A stretch of 64,000 nt of DNA from Ignavibacteria bacterium. Its GTDB lineage: Bacteria; Bacteroidota; Ignavibacteria; Kapaibacteriales; UBA2268. A model generated the notes under the pieces. It was not told the DNA's origin. It saw only the letters and a list, made by a program, of their open reading frames with translations, and made no database searches. The position numbers and the translations under genes are program-made. Below are positions 48,369-58,794 of this stretch, piece after piece; positions within the stretch are counted from its first letter, which is position 1; each line of letters begins with the position of its first letter. The stretch covers positions 89,717 to 153,716 of the forward strand of contig JAOAEE010000027.1 of NCBI GenBank assembly GCA_026416955.1, given 5' to 3'.

Positions 48369-49250
48369 CTAATCCTCAAAATTTTTGAAATAACTTAGGT
48401 AGTACTTTACTTTTGCTACATAACTCTTCGTTTCTTTAAATGGTGGTATCCCATTATATTTCAGGACATTTCCGGGCCCAGCGTTGTAAGCGGCAAGTGC
48501 ATAATCAAGATTTCCATCAAAAGTATCAAGCATTTCTCGTAGATACTTTGCACCTCCTTCTATATTTTCCTCTGGGTTGAATACATTTTGCACACCAAGA
48601 TATCTTGCAGTCGAGTCGATAAGTTGCATTAATCCTTTAGCCCCCGCAGGCGATACTGCTCTATGATTACCACCAGATTCGACAGCAATAACCGATTTCA
48701 AAAGTTGTGGCGATAGGTTGTATTTCTTTGCTGTATCCTGAATAATATCTTCATATTTAGAAATTCGCTCGAACAAGGTGCTACTGTTGTTCCTTTGATA
48801 TAAAGGATTTATTATTTGCAAGGATTTTGGTTCTTCTTTCTGGCGGATTTCTTTTGGTTCATTTTTATGAATGGGTGGTAAAGTATCTAAGTACTTTAAT
48901 TTTTCTCCAGTTAGTTCTTGGTAAATTTTATTAGCAATTCCTGTACCAACTCCATTTTTCGCTATGTAATTTGTTACTTCCATTAGGGTTATGTCGCTAA
49001 GAATATCTTCACCGAAGGAATTTGCTTCATCCTTTGTATCGGAAAATTCTGAAAGCATTGCTTTTCTTAATCCCTTAAAGACTAAATACATAAAAAATGC
49101 TTCGAATTGACGAGCATTTTCGGCTATTTTTTTCTTTTCTTCTGGGGTAAAGTTTTTCTTTTTCGCTTTCGAAAAGCCTTCGACCTTTGAATATTCAAAG
49201 TTGCTTATTTGAGGTCCTACATTTATTTTGCTTAAAGTATCCATATTCAA
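48369..49250 (-). CDS. flgJ: FlgJ-type rod-binding protein fused to lytic transglycosylase (SLT) domain
   Basis: N-terminal rod-binding 'KKIAENARQFEAFFMYLVFKGLRKAM'; C-terminal SLT 'YNLSPQLLKSVIAVESGGNHRAVSPAGAKGLMQLIDSTARYLGV...NIEGGAKYLREMLDTFDGNLDYALAAYNAGPGNVLKYNGIPPFKETKSYVAKV'. Confidence 0.93.
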   Translation of the reverse strand: MNMDTLSKINVGPQISNFEYSKVEGFSKAKKKNFTPEEKKKIAENARQFEAFFMYLVFKGLRKAMLSEFSDTKDEANSFGEDILSDITLMEVTNYIAKNGVGTGIANKIYQELTGEKLKYLDTLPPIHKNEPKEIRQKEEPKSLQIINPLYQRNNSSTLFERISKYEDIIQDTAKKYNLSPQLLKSVIAVESGGNHRAVSPAGAKGLMQLIDSTARYLGVQNVFNPEENIEGGAKYLREMLDTFDGNLDYALAAYNAGPGNVLKYNGIPPFKETKSYVAKVKYYLSYFKNFED

Positions 49251-49258
49251 TATCTTAA

Positions 49259-50371
49259 TTATTGAATAATTAATTCAGCAGAAAGTGCTCCACTTTCTTT
49301 CAATGCTTGAAATATTGAAATTAAATCTCTTGGAGTAACATTTAGCAAATTCAAGGCATTAGCAATGTCTTGGACTGTCGGCGCTCTTAAATCAATTGCT
49401 ACTGCTGGATTCATTTGCTCTTTTACAATAATTTTCATTATCGAATCTAATGTGTATCCTCTATTTAAGTACAAAGCAATCATAGGTTGCGGAGGGAAAA
49501 CAATTTCTTTTTGAATTGCTATCTCCAAGCCACCGTGGGCAATTACAACAGGATTAATTTGAACATTTCCGCCAACAACAATAGTACCAGTCCTCTCGTT
49601 AATTACAACTCTTGCGGGAACATCTTTTTGCACCTCTGCAAGTTCAATTTGCGAGATAAAGCTCATTACCTCGGTTTGACTGATACCAGAGGGTAAATTT
49701 ACTTGAATGGTAGCAGCATCCAATGGTACAGCCGAGTTTTGAAGCCTTGGCAGCCTATTAATAGTTTCTGCAACTCGAACTGCTGTTGTGAAATCGGGTT
49801 CAAGAAGCGAAATTCTTATTTGTTGATTATCATAATATTTACCTTGAATATCTTGTTCCAACACTAAACCATTTGGAACACGTCCACTTGTCACAAAGTT
49901 TTTTACCACCCGAGAACCTAACGCAGTAAATTCATATCCACCAAGGGTTAATGGGCCTTGGGCAAAGCCAATAATCGTACCATCGGACAATGAAAGAGGA
50001 GTTAACAAAAGAACCCCACCTTGGAGCGAGGTTGCATCTCCAATTGATGAGACTGTTACGTCGAACTTACTTCCTTTTTTGCTAAAAGTTGGAATAGTAG
50101 CAGTAACCATTACTGCTGCAACATTTCTGATTCTCGGGTTCGTTTGGGGAATGGTCAACCCAAATCTTTTCAACATATTAATAACAGATTGTACGGTATG
50201 GGTCGATAATTGGTTGTCCCCTGAATTGTTTAAACCCGTTACAAGCCCGTACCCAATGACTTGGACAACAGTTTGCCCTTCGATTTTAGCGATATCTTTA
50301 ATTCTTGCCGATGTTAATAGCAAGCAAACAAATAAAACTGCTACTATTGTAATAAACCTTTTCATAGTCAA
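49259..50371 (-). CDS. flgI: flagellar P-ring protein FlgI
   Basis: 'RIKDIAKIEGQTVVQVIGYGLVTGLNNSGDNQ', 'VMVTATIPTFSKKGSKFDVTVSSIGDATSLQGGVLLLTPL'. Confidence 0.97.
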   Translation of the reverse strand: MTMKRFITIVAVLFVCLLLTSARIKDIAKIEGQTVVQVIGYGLVTGLNNSGDNQLSTHTVQSVINMLKRFGLTIPQTNPRIRNVAAVMVTATIPTFSKKGSKFDVTVSSIGDATSLQGGVLLLTPLSLSDGTIIGFAQGPLTLGGYEFTALGSRVVKNFVTSGRVPNGLVLEQDIQGKYYDNQQIRISLLEPDFTTAVRVAETINRLPRLQNSAVPLDAATIQVNLPSGISQTEVMSFISQIELAEVQKDVPARVVINERTGTIVVGGNVQINPVVIAHGGLEIAIQKEIVFPPQPMIALYLNRGYTLDSIMKIIVKEQMNPAVAIDLRAPTVQDIANALNLLNVTPRDLISIFQALKESGALSAELIIQ

Positions 50372-50946
50372 AATAAGATTCTTAGAAATTTTGTTATTAA
50401 ACCAGGTTCTTGGATTTTACTCACTGAACCATCGCCTTCAATTGTAAGTGTTAAATCTAATATGTTGAACGAGTAAACACTGTTGTTTGGTAGTATGTCG
50501 ACAGGTCGCACTGTACCACTAATTAATATCGTTTGTGTTTCCCCGTTCACTTTAGTAGTTCTTTTGCCTTCGATGAACAAATTTCCTACATCATCAATTT
50601 TAGTAACTCTTGCGCTAATTTTGGAACGAATATTTTCCCTACGAACAGTTTGGCCACTTCCAGAAAAACCAGTCGAAGTGGAAAGGTCGGCATCGGCTTT
50701 AAACTTACTATTATTTACACCTGCTTCTACTCCACCACCCATCGTAGAAGAACGAGTATCTTTTGTCGTTGCAGCATTATCTGCTTGCGTTTCTTCGATT
50801 ATCAAAATAGTGATTGCATCGCCAACTTTGTAGGCTTTTACATCAGAAAAAAGCGAACGAGAAGTGTTCTGATTAAATTGGGTATATCCAAAACTAACAC
50901 ACACTAAATGTATAATGACCATAATTAGGATTTTTTTCATATTCAC
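50368..50946 (-). CDS. flgH: flagellar L-ring protein FlgH
   Basis: 'SLFSDVKAYKVGDAITILIIEETQADNAATT', 'TVRRENIRSKISARVTKIDDVGNLFIEGKRTTKVNGETQTILISGTVRPVDI'. Confidence 0.95.
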   Translation of the reverse strand: MNMKKILIMVIIHLVCVSFGYTQFNQNTSRSLFSDVKAYKVGDAITILIIEETQADNAATTKDTRSSTMGGGVEAGVNNSKFKADADLSTSTGFSGSGQTVRRENIRSKISARVTKIDDVGNLFIEGKRTTKVNGETQTILISGTVRPVDILPNNSVYSFNILDLTLTIEGDGSVSKIQEPGLITKFLRILF

Positions 50947-50951
50947 CCCAT

Positions 50952-51641
50952 TTATTTAGAAATAACAACACATCCATCCTTTGTAGCCAGCCCAACAAGT
51001 ATATTACCATTACCTTCCCGGCGAACTCTAACTTGTTCACCAGAATTCGCATCATTTAATGCCACTCCATATGTACTAACTTGAACCTTACCACTTAACA
51101 CGACAACCCTTACTTTCTCGCCTCGCTTGATTGCAAAAGGTTCTTGAACCAGTTCGTTAGTTAGTATCGTACCACGAACAATACTATACTTTGCAGTCTT
51201 TCCAAGAATGTTTTCAAAAGAAGTGGATTTCAATTCGATACTTGATGGAAGTTCTCTTTTTTCAACCGATATGTTTTCCTCCGAAATGATTTCCCCTCGG
51301 CTAATTGTCCTTTTTGCCACGAGAACTTCGGCTATAACTTTAATTCTTACTGGAATTTCTACACGCCTTAACTTATTTTCATTACGCCAAAATTCAATCC
51401 CAACAAATAAGTTCCCCGAAAGGGTTTGTTTACCAAAATCAAACGAAATCGAAACATTATCTTGTGGAAAAGTAAAATCGGAGATGACCTTAGGCAAAAT
51501 AACTTCTGCATCGTTCCCAACTTTCTCCCGAATTGAATAAAGCAACTTTTCTTTTATTTCGCTGCCTGAAAAAAAAGATTGTGCATATAATTGGACAAAC
51601 GCCAACGCAATTAAAATTAATTTTAAGCAAAACCTTCTCAT
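50952..51641 (-). CDS. flgA: flagella basal body P-ring formation protein FlgA
   Basis: SAF-type domain 'VLVAKRTISRGEIISEENISVEKRELPSS...GKTAKYSIVRGTILTNELVQEPFAIKRGEKVRVVV'. Confidence 0.9.
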   Translation of the reverse strand: MRRFCLKLILIALAFVQLYAQSFFSGSEIKEKLLYSIREKVGNDAEVILPKVISDFTFPQDNVSISFDFGKQTLSGNLFVGIEFWRNENKLRRVEIPVRIKVIAEVLVAKRTISRGEIISEENISVEKRELPSSIELKSTSFENILGKTAKYSIVRGTILTNELVQEPFAIKRGEKVRVVVLSGKVQVSTYGVALNDANSGEQVRVRREGNGNILVGLATKDGCVVISK

Positions 51642-51642
51642 T

Positions 51643-52428
51643 TTACCGCTTTAAATTAACCGCAGAACCTAAAATATTATCAGCTGTTTGAACAGTTTTT
51701 GCATTCAACTCGTAAGCACGTTGGGCAAGTATCATATTAACCATTTCTTCGACAATATCCACATTTGAAGATTCTAAATGCCTTTGAATAATTTCCCCAG
51801 TATTGTTAAATCCCGGTTGTTCCAAAATCATTGGTCCGGACGCTGGTGTCTCCACAAAAGTATTTTCTCCAATTGAACGCAACCCAGCAGGATTGATAAA
51901 GCGTGCTAAAAGAATTTGCCCAAGTATTTGTTCTTCCCCACTGTCGTAAATAGCTTTAAAGAAACCGTCACGTGTAACTTCGACGCTTACAGCATCTGGT
52001 GGTACTATTATTGTTGGTTCGAGTTTATATCCTTGCGAAGTAACCACTTGACCATTTCGGTCTATATGGAACGAACCATCACGTGTATATGCATAGGTGT
52101 TATCTGGCCGAACCACAACAAAAAATCCATCCCCATTGATTGCCATATCAAGAGGATTTCCAGTTTCGACTATGTCCCCTTGGTGGAATACTTTTGTTGT
52201 GGCAACAAGTTCAGTTCCCGAACCAATTTGCACTTCATTTGGGGGCTCTGTACCAGTTCTTTGAATATTTCCCATTGGTTTTAGAGTTTCGTAGAGTAAA
52301 TCTTGAAACTCGGGCCTAACCTTTTTATAAGCGTATGTATTGACATTAGCAATATTATTAGCAATAATTTCCACAAATTTTTGCTGTGCAGATAGTCCAG
52401 TTGCTGCTGTTCGTAATGTCTTATCCAT
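51643..52428 (-). CDS. flgG: flagellar basal-body rod protein FlgG
   Basis: 'MDKTLRTAATGLSAQQKFVEIIANNIANVNTYAYKKVRPEFQDLLY', 'SNVDIVEEMVNMILAQRAYELNAKTVQTADNILGSAVNLKR'; strong SD. Confidence 0.97.
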   Translation of the reverse strand: MDKTLRTAATGLSAQQKFVEIIANNIANVNTYAYKKVRPEFQDLLYETLKPMGNIQRTGTEPPNEVQIGSGTELVATTKVFHQGDIVETGNPLDMAINGDGFFVVVRPDNTYAYTRDGSFHIDRNGQVVTSQGYKLEPTIIVPPDAVSVEVTRDGFFKAIYDSGEEQILGQILLARFINPAGLRSIGENTFVETPASGPMILEQPGFNNTGEIIQRHLESSNVDIVEEMVNMILAQRAYELNAKTVQTADNILGSAVNLKR

Positions 52429-52450
52429 TTATTCCTCCCTAATATTTTGC

Positions 52451-53233
52451 TTATACAAACCGACCAACACGAAGGCTCTGGTCTAGCGTTTGGTCGTGAA
52501 CTTGAATAACTTTCGCACCAAGGTCGAAAAGTCGTTGCAATTCAATTAGTCCAACCATCTCCTCAACAGGATTAACATTTGAAGTTTCGACCCAACCTTG
52601 CCTTATTGTAGTTTCATAGAAATCCAGGTATCTTTGTTGAGTTTCTGGGGTTGGTTTGAAATACACACCAGAAACTTTTTCCAATGTTTCGGGATTTTCG
52701 ACTTTAACAAGTTGAATTCGACCGATTAGTGCTTGATTCAAATAGACCTCCCCTCGCTCTGAAATTCGAATATTCGAAGCAATCGTATTTTGAATAGCGG
52801 AATTATTAATCGTAAATTCCCGCAAAAGATTCAACCGACCCGTGTCGGCAACCAGAAACTTGCCATCCTTGGCAACAATGGAACCTTCCTTGTTCAATGC
52901 AAAGTTTCCGGCTCTTGTTAAAAATCTATTTCCCATCTCGTCTTCAACTTCGAAAAAAGCATTTGGGTTTTCGATTGCCAAATCAAGTGGATTATCGGTT
53001 TTTTCGAAATTTCCGACAGAAAAATCTGTGTAGGTAGCAGTGTTTAGGTCGCGATTTTCAGCTAATCCAAAATTGTTTATTATGTTCTGTTTTGCTTCAA
53101 TTATTGCACGCTCGAACAACTTTTCCTTTTTGAAGCCTATAGTATTAGCGTTCGATAAATTATTTGCGCTAATCTCTAATCGCATTTGTTGTGGTATCAT
53201 TCCTAATGCCGCTGTATAAAGTTCTTTTATCAT
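52451..53233 (-). CDS. flgF: flagellar basal-body rod protein FlgF-like
   Basis: 'ELYTAALGMIPQQMRLEISANNLSNANTIGFKKEKLFERAI', 'NPVEEMVGLIELQRLFDLGAKVIQVHDQTLDQSLRVGRF'; strong SD. Confidence 0.9.
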   Translation of the reverse strand: MIKELYTAALGMIPQQMRLEISANNLSNANTIGFKKEKLFERAIIEAKQNIINNFGLAENRDLNTATYTDFSVGNFEKTDNPLDLAIENPNAFFEVEDEMGNRFLTRAGNFALNKEGSIVAKDGKFLVADTGRLNLLREFTINNSAIQNTIASNIRISERGEVYLNQALIGRIQLVKVENPETLEKVSGVYFKPTPETQQRYLDFYETTIRQGWVETSNVNPVEEMVGLIELQRLFDLGAKVIQVHDQTLDQSLRVGRFV

Positions 53234-53409
53234 TGTCCCTCCTTGGACTTTCCAATTTTCATAACTTCCCTTTTCGACCTTTCTACTATTTCTTTCAATA
53301 GATACCTTATATAACCTTCGTATACTGGTTTTCCCTCGAAGATTAATCTTTTAAGTGCCGCTCGCAAAATTTCTTTTTCGCTACTTGTAAAAATTGTTCC
53401 GTTTCGCAT
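53230..53409 (-). CDS. small helical protein at head of flagellar operon (about 59 aa)
   Basis: 4-bp overlap with flgF; first ORF of the operon; basic/helical 'SSEKEILRAALKRLIFEGKPVYEGYIRYLLKEIVERSKREVMKIGK'. Start choice (53409 or 53427) uncertain. Confidence 0.6.
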   Translation of the reverse strand: MRNGTIFTSSEKEILRAALKRLIFEGKPVYEGYIRYLLKEIVERSKREVMKIGKSKEGQ

Positions 53410-53557
53410 AACACTTTCTTTTAACAAATGATATTTTTACAAGATATATGCCAGATAAAATATTAAGATTTCGAAATATATAAATAATTGATTTTTAATA
53501 AATTATAAATTTACTTCCTAATAGTATTATTTCAATTTTAACCTTTTTTCAATAATT

Positions 53558-54781
53558 TTGGTGATTAATAATGAACATTGGTTAGAATTGAACAAAAACC
53601 ATAGTTTGAGAGGGATACCCACCCCCGAAGAATGGCTATCGAGGTCACGATATATTATTGGAATTATGACGGGTACTTCTGTCGATAGTATAGATATTAC
53701 ATTGGCGAAATTTATTGGTTCCAAATCCAAACATTTCATATTTTCTATAATTTCACACGATTCTTACCCATTCCCCGAAACTATTAAAATTGGAATCGAA
53801 AACGCTATCCGAAACACTGCCAACCCACGCGAAATTGCAAGTCTAAATTTTGAACTTGCTTATTTGTTCTCGAAAACTACAAAGGATTTCCTTGCAAAAA
53901 ATAATTTCCCAATTGAAAAAGTCGATGCAATTGGAGTACACGGCCAAACAATTTGGCACGAACCTAAACCTTTGAATGGACGCAAAAAAGGATTTACAAT
54001 GCAATTGGTTTCGCTTTCCACAATGGCTCAATTACTGAAAGTACCTATTGTTGGCGATTTCCGGGCAAAAGACATTGCAGCCGGGGGCGAAGGAGCCCCA
54101 CTCGTTCCAATTTTCGATTACGAATTTTTTTCATCAAAAGAAAATGACATTATTGCATTGAATATTGGAGGAATTGCAAATATCACTTACATACCAAAAA
54201 ATGCCAAGATAAATCAAGTAGTTGCTTTCGATACCGGACCGGGTAACATACTTATTGATAATGCTGTAAAAATTCTTTTTAATGCAAATTTCGACAAGAA
54301 TGGAGAAATTGCAAGAAAAGGTAGGATAATTTCGCAACTATTTAAAAAACTTAAATCAATTCCTTTTGTAAGAAGGAAACCCCCTAAATCCACTGGTCGT
54401 GAGTTATATAATCAAACTCTGCTCAACGAGTTGATAGATTTTGCAAATTCAAAGAAAATAGATTATTGTGATATTGTAACAACTTTAACCCACTACACTG
54501 GTTGGAGTATTGCGGAGAATATTAAAAAATTTGCAAATCCAATGGCAAAGATTATTGTTTCTGGAGGTGGAGCAAAAAACTTATTTCTTATGAAAACACT
54601 TCGAACCTACTTGCCAACAACGGAAATACTAACATCCGAAGAATTAGGAATTCCCGTACAAGTAAAAGAATCGCTTGCATTTGCGTTCCTCGCCTATTTA
54701 CGTATTGGCGAAATACCCTCGAATATTCCAAATGTAACTGGTGCTAAGGAAAGAATTTCATTGGGAATAATAGCTTGGTAA
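53558..54781 (+). CDS. anmK: anhydro-N-acetylmuramic acid kinase
   Basis: 'YIIGIMTGTSVDSIDITLAKF', 'VDAIGVHGQTIWHEP', 'VPIVGDFRAKDIAAGGEGAPLVPIFDYEFF', 'ALNIGGIANITYI', 'FDTGPGNILID', 'IIVSGGGAKNLFLM'. Confidence 0.96.
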   Translation: MVINNEHWLELNKNHSLRGIPTPEEWLSRSRYIIGIMTGTSVDSIDITLAKFIGSKSKHFIFSIISHDSYPFPETIKIGIENAIRNTANPREIASLNFELAYLFSKTTKDFLAKNNFPIEKVDAIGVHGQTIWHEPKPLNGRKKGFTMQLVSLSTMAQLLKVPIVGDFRAKDIAAGGEGAPLVPIFDYEFFSSKENDIIALNIGGIANITYIPKNAKINQVVAFDTGPGNILIDNAVKILFNANFDKNGEIARKGRIISQLFKKLKSIPFVRRKPPKSTGRELYNQTLLNELIDFANSKKIDYCDIVTTLTHYTGWSIAENIKKFANPMAKIIVSGGGAKNLFLMKTLRTYLPTTEILTSEELGIPVQVKESLAFAFLAYLRIGEIPSNIPNVTGAKERISLGIIAW

Positions 54782-55019
54782 TTAATCACTTCTCAATTAA
54801 TTAGTTTCTCCTTTCGTTTCCTGTGACAATAAGCAACTTTTGACCTTAAACAAAAATTATTAAGAATCTTAACCCTTTGAAAATTATTTTAGTAATTGAT
54901 AATAGATAACCAAAAATAAACCACCATATAACTTTCGAAAGAAGTCTTTTTCAATGTTCAAAATTTCATATTTCCATTCTAAGTAAGAAAGTGTATCAAA
55001 TAAGGGGATGGATATTAAA

Positions 55020-56513
55020 TCATTCTATTTTGTAAATATTCGCAATTTGATTTTTGTTGTACTTTGGGTTTAATTTATACAAAATCCAATCGGCAAGCGA
55101 AGGTTCTACTGTTTTGATATGAATTAATTTACGCTTTAATATTCTTTCAACACTCATCTTTAAACTGTCCAGTTCTTCATCGCCATAGATTATGGCATAG
55201 TTTGGAATATTAGGTAAACTCGTAAACTTACCTAGACTGTCAACAGAGGGAATAGGGAAAATTGGTGTACCATACTTGTTTAAATAAAATTCTGGTGGCT
55301 TGAACGAACCAATTTTGCCAGTAATTTGAAAAATTCCTTTTACATCCGTTTGTTTCGAGAGAAAATATAATGACTCGCACCTTGTTTTTTTTCCATAATT
55401 AAGCGAAAAGATAAAAAATAGAGGTAAATTTATTATCCAAAACATTACCCAAATGAAGTTATAGAATCCTTTTTTAGTTTTAAATATTACCTTGTTTTGA
55501 TAGTAAGTAAGAAAATTTGCAAGTCCAAAAGCGAAAACAAAAGGTACAATTGGTAATATGAATCGTTCTTGTTTGTTTGGAAAAACTGAGTGAAATACAA
55601 AGAATACAATAACTGGAAGGACAATGAAAATATGCTTACCAACATCCTTTACAAAGTAGTATATTATATAAATACTTAAAGGAAAAGTAAATACACCAAG
55701 AAAAAGCAATAAGTAACGGTAGAAAGGCCCCGAAGTGTAATCTTCACTATGCGATAAATTATATGAAACATACTCAATAAACGAAGCAAATGGGTATCCC
55801 CAAGCAAATATATCAACTGAACCTTGAATAATTAATGCAAAAAACATAAATGCTAAGCCAAATACAAAACCGTACCAAAACTCCTTTTTAAAGAGAAGCA
55901 CAAGGAATATAGTACCAGTAATAATAAATGTTTGATATCGAAAAGCAAAAGCAAGAGCAAAAAACAAAGAAGCCAAAACTAAGTCTTTAACTATTTTTTT
56001 GTTTCTCAACAAAAAATAGTAACCTATTGCCATAGGTGGTATACACACCATCTCGATTAAATTTCTTACAGAAAGGAAAGGCATAAACCAAAGCAAAGGG
56101 AATAGAACCGAAACACGAAAAGCAATTTTCCTTTCGAAAAATAACTCAAGAATTTTGAAAAGAAACACAACAGTTAGAATTGAATAAATAGAATGAAGAA
56201 AACGCACAATCAACATTACGTGTTGAGGGTCGTTAATACCCAAAGAATATAGAATTTTAAACAGAAAGAAGTGGAGCAAAGGATAAAAAATACTATGCGC
56301 GTGCGGTGTGGTTCTACTATGCCAAATATCTGGATTGTTAATAATTGACCAAGGTTGTTCAATCGGTCCGAAATGGTCGTCGTGCATTCCATAACCACGA
56401 GAAAAAAATACTGCTGGAAGATTGAGCAAAAAGCTTAGCAAAATTAACCAATGAACTGGCCTTCTAAGTAATTCACTTTCCAAGTTCTTAATCATTTTTA
56501 CAATTGTCATCAT
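55020..56513 (-). CDS. multi-pass membrane glycosyltransferase-like (GT39/PMT/ArnT-like fold)
   Basis: Many TM helices; acidic loop after TM1 ('[18 protein letters not shown]') typical of GT-C enzymes; likely start after the ruvB overlap. Confidence 0.75.
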   Translation of the reverse strand: MMTIVKMIKNLESELLRRPVHWLILLSFLLNLPAVFFSRGYGMHDDHFGPIEQPWSIINNPDIWHSRTTPHAHSIFYPLLHFFLFKILYSLGINDPQHVMLIVRFLHSIYSILTVVFLFKILELFFERKIAFRVSVLFPLLWFMPFLSVRNLIEMVCIPPMAIGYYFLLRNKKIVKDLVLASLFFALAFAFRYQTFIITGTIFLVLLFKKEFWYGFVFGLAFMFFALIIQGSVDIFAWGYPFASFIEYVSYNLSHSEDYTSGPFYRYLLLFLGVFTFPLSIYIIYYFVKDVGKHIFIVLPVIVFFVFHSVFPNKQERFILPIVPFVFAFGLANFLTYYQNKVIFKTKKGFYNFIWVMFWIINLPLFFIFSLNYGKKTRCESLYFLSKQTDVKGIFQITGKIGSFKPPEFYLNKYGTPIFPIPSVDSLGKFTSLPNIPNYAIIYGDEELDSLKMSVERILKRKLIHIKTVEPSLADWILYKLNPKYNKNQIANIYKIE

Positions 56514-57537
56514 TGAAAAGTTCGAAATGATTCCGAGGGCGATGAATGTTAAAATAATTATAACACATTTTAGTAGCAACGCGGCCACGTGGTGTTCTTT
56601 GCAAAAAACCACACTGTATCAAAAAAGGTTCGTAAACTTCTTCTATTGTTCCGGGTTCCTCGCCAACAGAAATTGCAATTGTATTAATTCCAACCGGCCC
56701 ACCATCGAACTTCTCGATAATAGTTAAAAGTATCCTTTTATCCATTTCGTCCAAACCATACTCATCGACGTCCAAAGCCTCCAATGCCTTTTGTACAATT
56801 TGGAAATTAATTAACCCATCGCCAAGAACTTGGGCAAAGTCCCTTGTTCTTTTCAAAAGTCTGTTTGCAATTCTAGGGGTACCGCGTGAACGACGAGCAA
56901 TTTCCAAAGCTCCATCGGCTTCAATAGGAACATTTAAAATTTTTGCAGAACGAATGACAATTTCCATCAGGTCTTCTGGAGGATAATAATCTAAACGATT
57001 GAAAATTCCAAAACGAGAACGAAGCGGAGCGGTAAGAAGTCCTGCTCGCGTTGTTGCTCCAATCAAAGTAAACTTTGGGAGGGCTATTTGAATTGTACGA
57101 GCAGCTGGACCAGTGTCGATTACAATATCAAGTCTAAATTCTTCCATAGCAGAATAGAGGTATTCTTCGACGATTGGAGAAAGCCTATGAATTTCATCAA
57201 TGAAAAGTATTTCACCATCGTTTAAATTTGTCAAAATTCCAGCAAGGTCTCCTGGTTTCTCTATTACCGGACCAGAAGTAGCCCTAATTTTCGTTTGCAT
57301 TTCGTTTGCAATTATCATTGAAAGAGTTGTTTTCCCTAAACCTGGGGGACCTGTAAACAAAATATGGTCGAGAGGTTCTCCGCGTGCTTTTGCTGCTTGA
57401 ATGAATATTTTTAAGTTTTCGACAATTTTCTTTTGTCCAGTAAATTCAGAAAATCTTTGGGGACGCAAAGTCGAATCCAATTCGACATCCTTTTTAGTCG
57501 CAGATAGTATACCATTTTCTCTTTCTTCTTTTCCCAT
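56488..57537 (-). CDS. ruvB: Holliday junction branch migration helicase RuvB
   Basis: '[57 protein letters not shown]', '[31 protein letters not shown]', '[20 protein letters not shown]', '[44 protein letters not shown]'. Confidence 0.98.
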   Translation of the reverse strand: MGKEERENGILSATKKDVELDSTLRPQRFSEFTGQKKIVENLKIFIQAAKARGEPLDHILFTGPPGLGKTTLSMIIANEMQTKIRATSGPVIEKPGDLAGILTNLNDGEILFIDEIHRLSPIVEEYLYSAMEEFRLDIVIDTGPAARTIQIALPKFTLIGATTRAGLLTAPLRSRFGIFNRLDYYPPEDLMEIVIRSAKILNVPIEADGALEIARRSRGTPRIANRLLKRTRDFAQVLGDGLINFQIVQKALEALDVDEYGLDEMDKRILLTIIEKFDGGPVGINTIAISVGEEPGTIEEVYEPFLIQCGFLQRTPRGRVATKMCYNYFNIHRPRNHFELFNDDNCKND

Positions 57538-57538
57538 A

Positions 57539-58534
57539 TCAACCGTTTAATTGTTTGTTCCAATTCTTTACCGGACAATGATTTATATCCTCGTAAATAC
57601 AATTTTTATTACAAGGAACTACATAAATCCTTGGGACAGAGGTCGGATAAAGTTCTTTGATTTTGTCAATTATTTTTCTTTCAATTTTATATGCATCCTC
57701 GAGAGTAATATCGTAGGGAAGTACAACATCAATCTCAACAAAAATATCTTTGCCCGACTGACGAGCATAAATGTTTCGAAATTCACAAATACTTTTAAAA
57801 TTTTCTGCAATTACCGAAAGAATGTCGTAGTGGAATTTTTCGGGTAGAGTTCTATCTAAAAGTTGGTCGATAGATTTTCTACCAAATTTAATTGGAATAC
57901 GCATAGCAATTGCTACGAAAACTAAAGCGGCAAGCGAATCGCCAATTCTTGCCAACTTTGGATAACCCAAGTTATCGAGTATCAAGCAAATTAAAAGGCT
58001 AAGGATAACTCCAATTTCGATAAATGAATCATATTTCCACAATTCTGCATCGTATTTAAGAATCGGAAGTTGGTATCGTTGGTAATATTTTATCAAAACT
58101 TTATGCATCATATACATTGTAAATGAAGAAAAAAGAGAGAATAGAACCAAGTAGAAGAAATCCCCTATGGGAACAAAAGTTCCAAAAGAGACAAATGCTT
58201 CGTAAAGAGTATAAATTGTAATAATTGTAATAAGGGTTGAACTTACAAAAATCCCAAAGCTTTCGTATTTCCCATAACCATAGTTGAAAAAAGAATCGGG
58301 TTCTCGCCTACTATGGGAAACAGCAGTAAGGAGAATAGCAGAATTAACAATATCAGTCAATGCAATAAGTCCATTTGCTTTATAAAAAAGTGAATTTTCG
58401 AGCCAACCAAGCAGGATTGTTGAAAAAGCGATTAAGATTGAAACAAAAAAAGATAGTCGAGCAACAAATATTGGGGTATTTCTATTAAATATAGATTCCT
58501 TCTTTCGTTTTGGTAAAACAATCTTCTGTTGCAT
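57539..58534 (-). CDS. cation diffusion facilitator (CDF) family transporter
   Basis: '[42 protein letters not shown]...[20 protein letters not shown]', C-terminal CDF domain '[52 protein letters not shown]'. Confidence 0.9.
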   Translation of the reverse strand: MQQKIVLPKRKKESIFNRNTPIFVARLSFFVSILIAFSTILLGWLENSLFYKANGLIALTDIVNSAILLTAVSHSRREPDSFFNYGYGKYESFGIFVSSTLITIITIYTLYEAFVSFGTFVPIGDFFYLVLFSLFSSFTMYMMHKVLIKYYQRYQLPILKYDAELWKYDSFIEIGVILSLLICLILDNLGYPKLARIGDSLAALVFVAIAMRIPIKFGRKSIDQLLDRTLPEKFHYDILSVIAENFKSICEFRNIYARQSGKDIFVEIDVVLPYDITLEDAYKIERKIIDKIKELYPTSVPRIYVVPCNKNCIYEDINHCPVKNWNKQLNG

Positions 58535-58794
58535 AAAAAGAATAAAAAATGCAAATTAATAATATATTAATGATATTTATTATGTAAATCTATTGATATT
58601 TCTTTAAACAAGAAATAAAAAAAATTGACTAAAAAAACAAGATTTTTTGAAAAAATATTATTCGACTTATTCGTTTAACTTATTTTAAACAAATCAATTA
58701 CAAAATTTCAATTTAATTACATTCAAAGGAAATAATAAAAAATTGCAAAAAATTCATTATATAGTTTTAAATTTGTTTTTTTTATAATTAGGAA

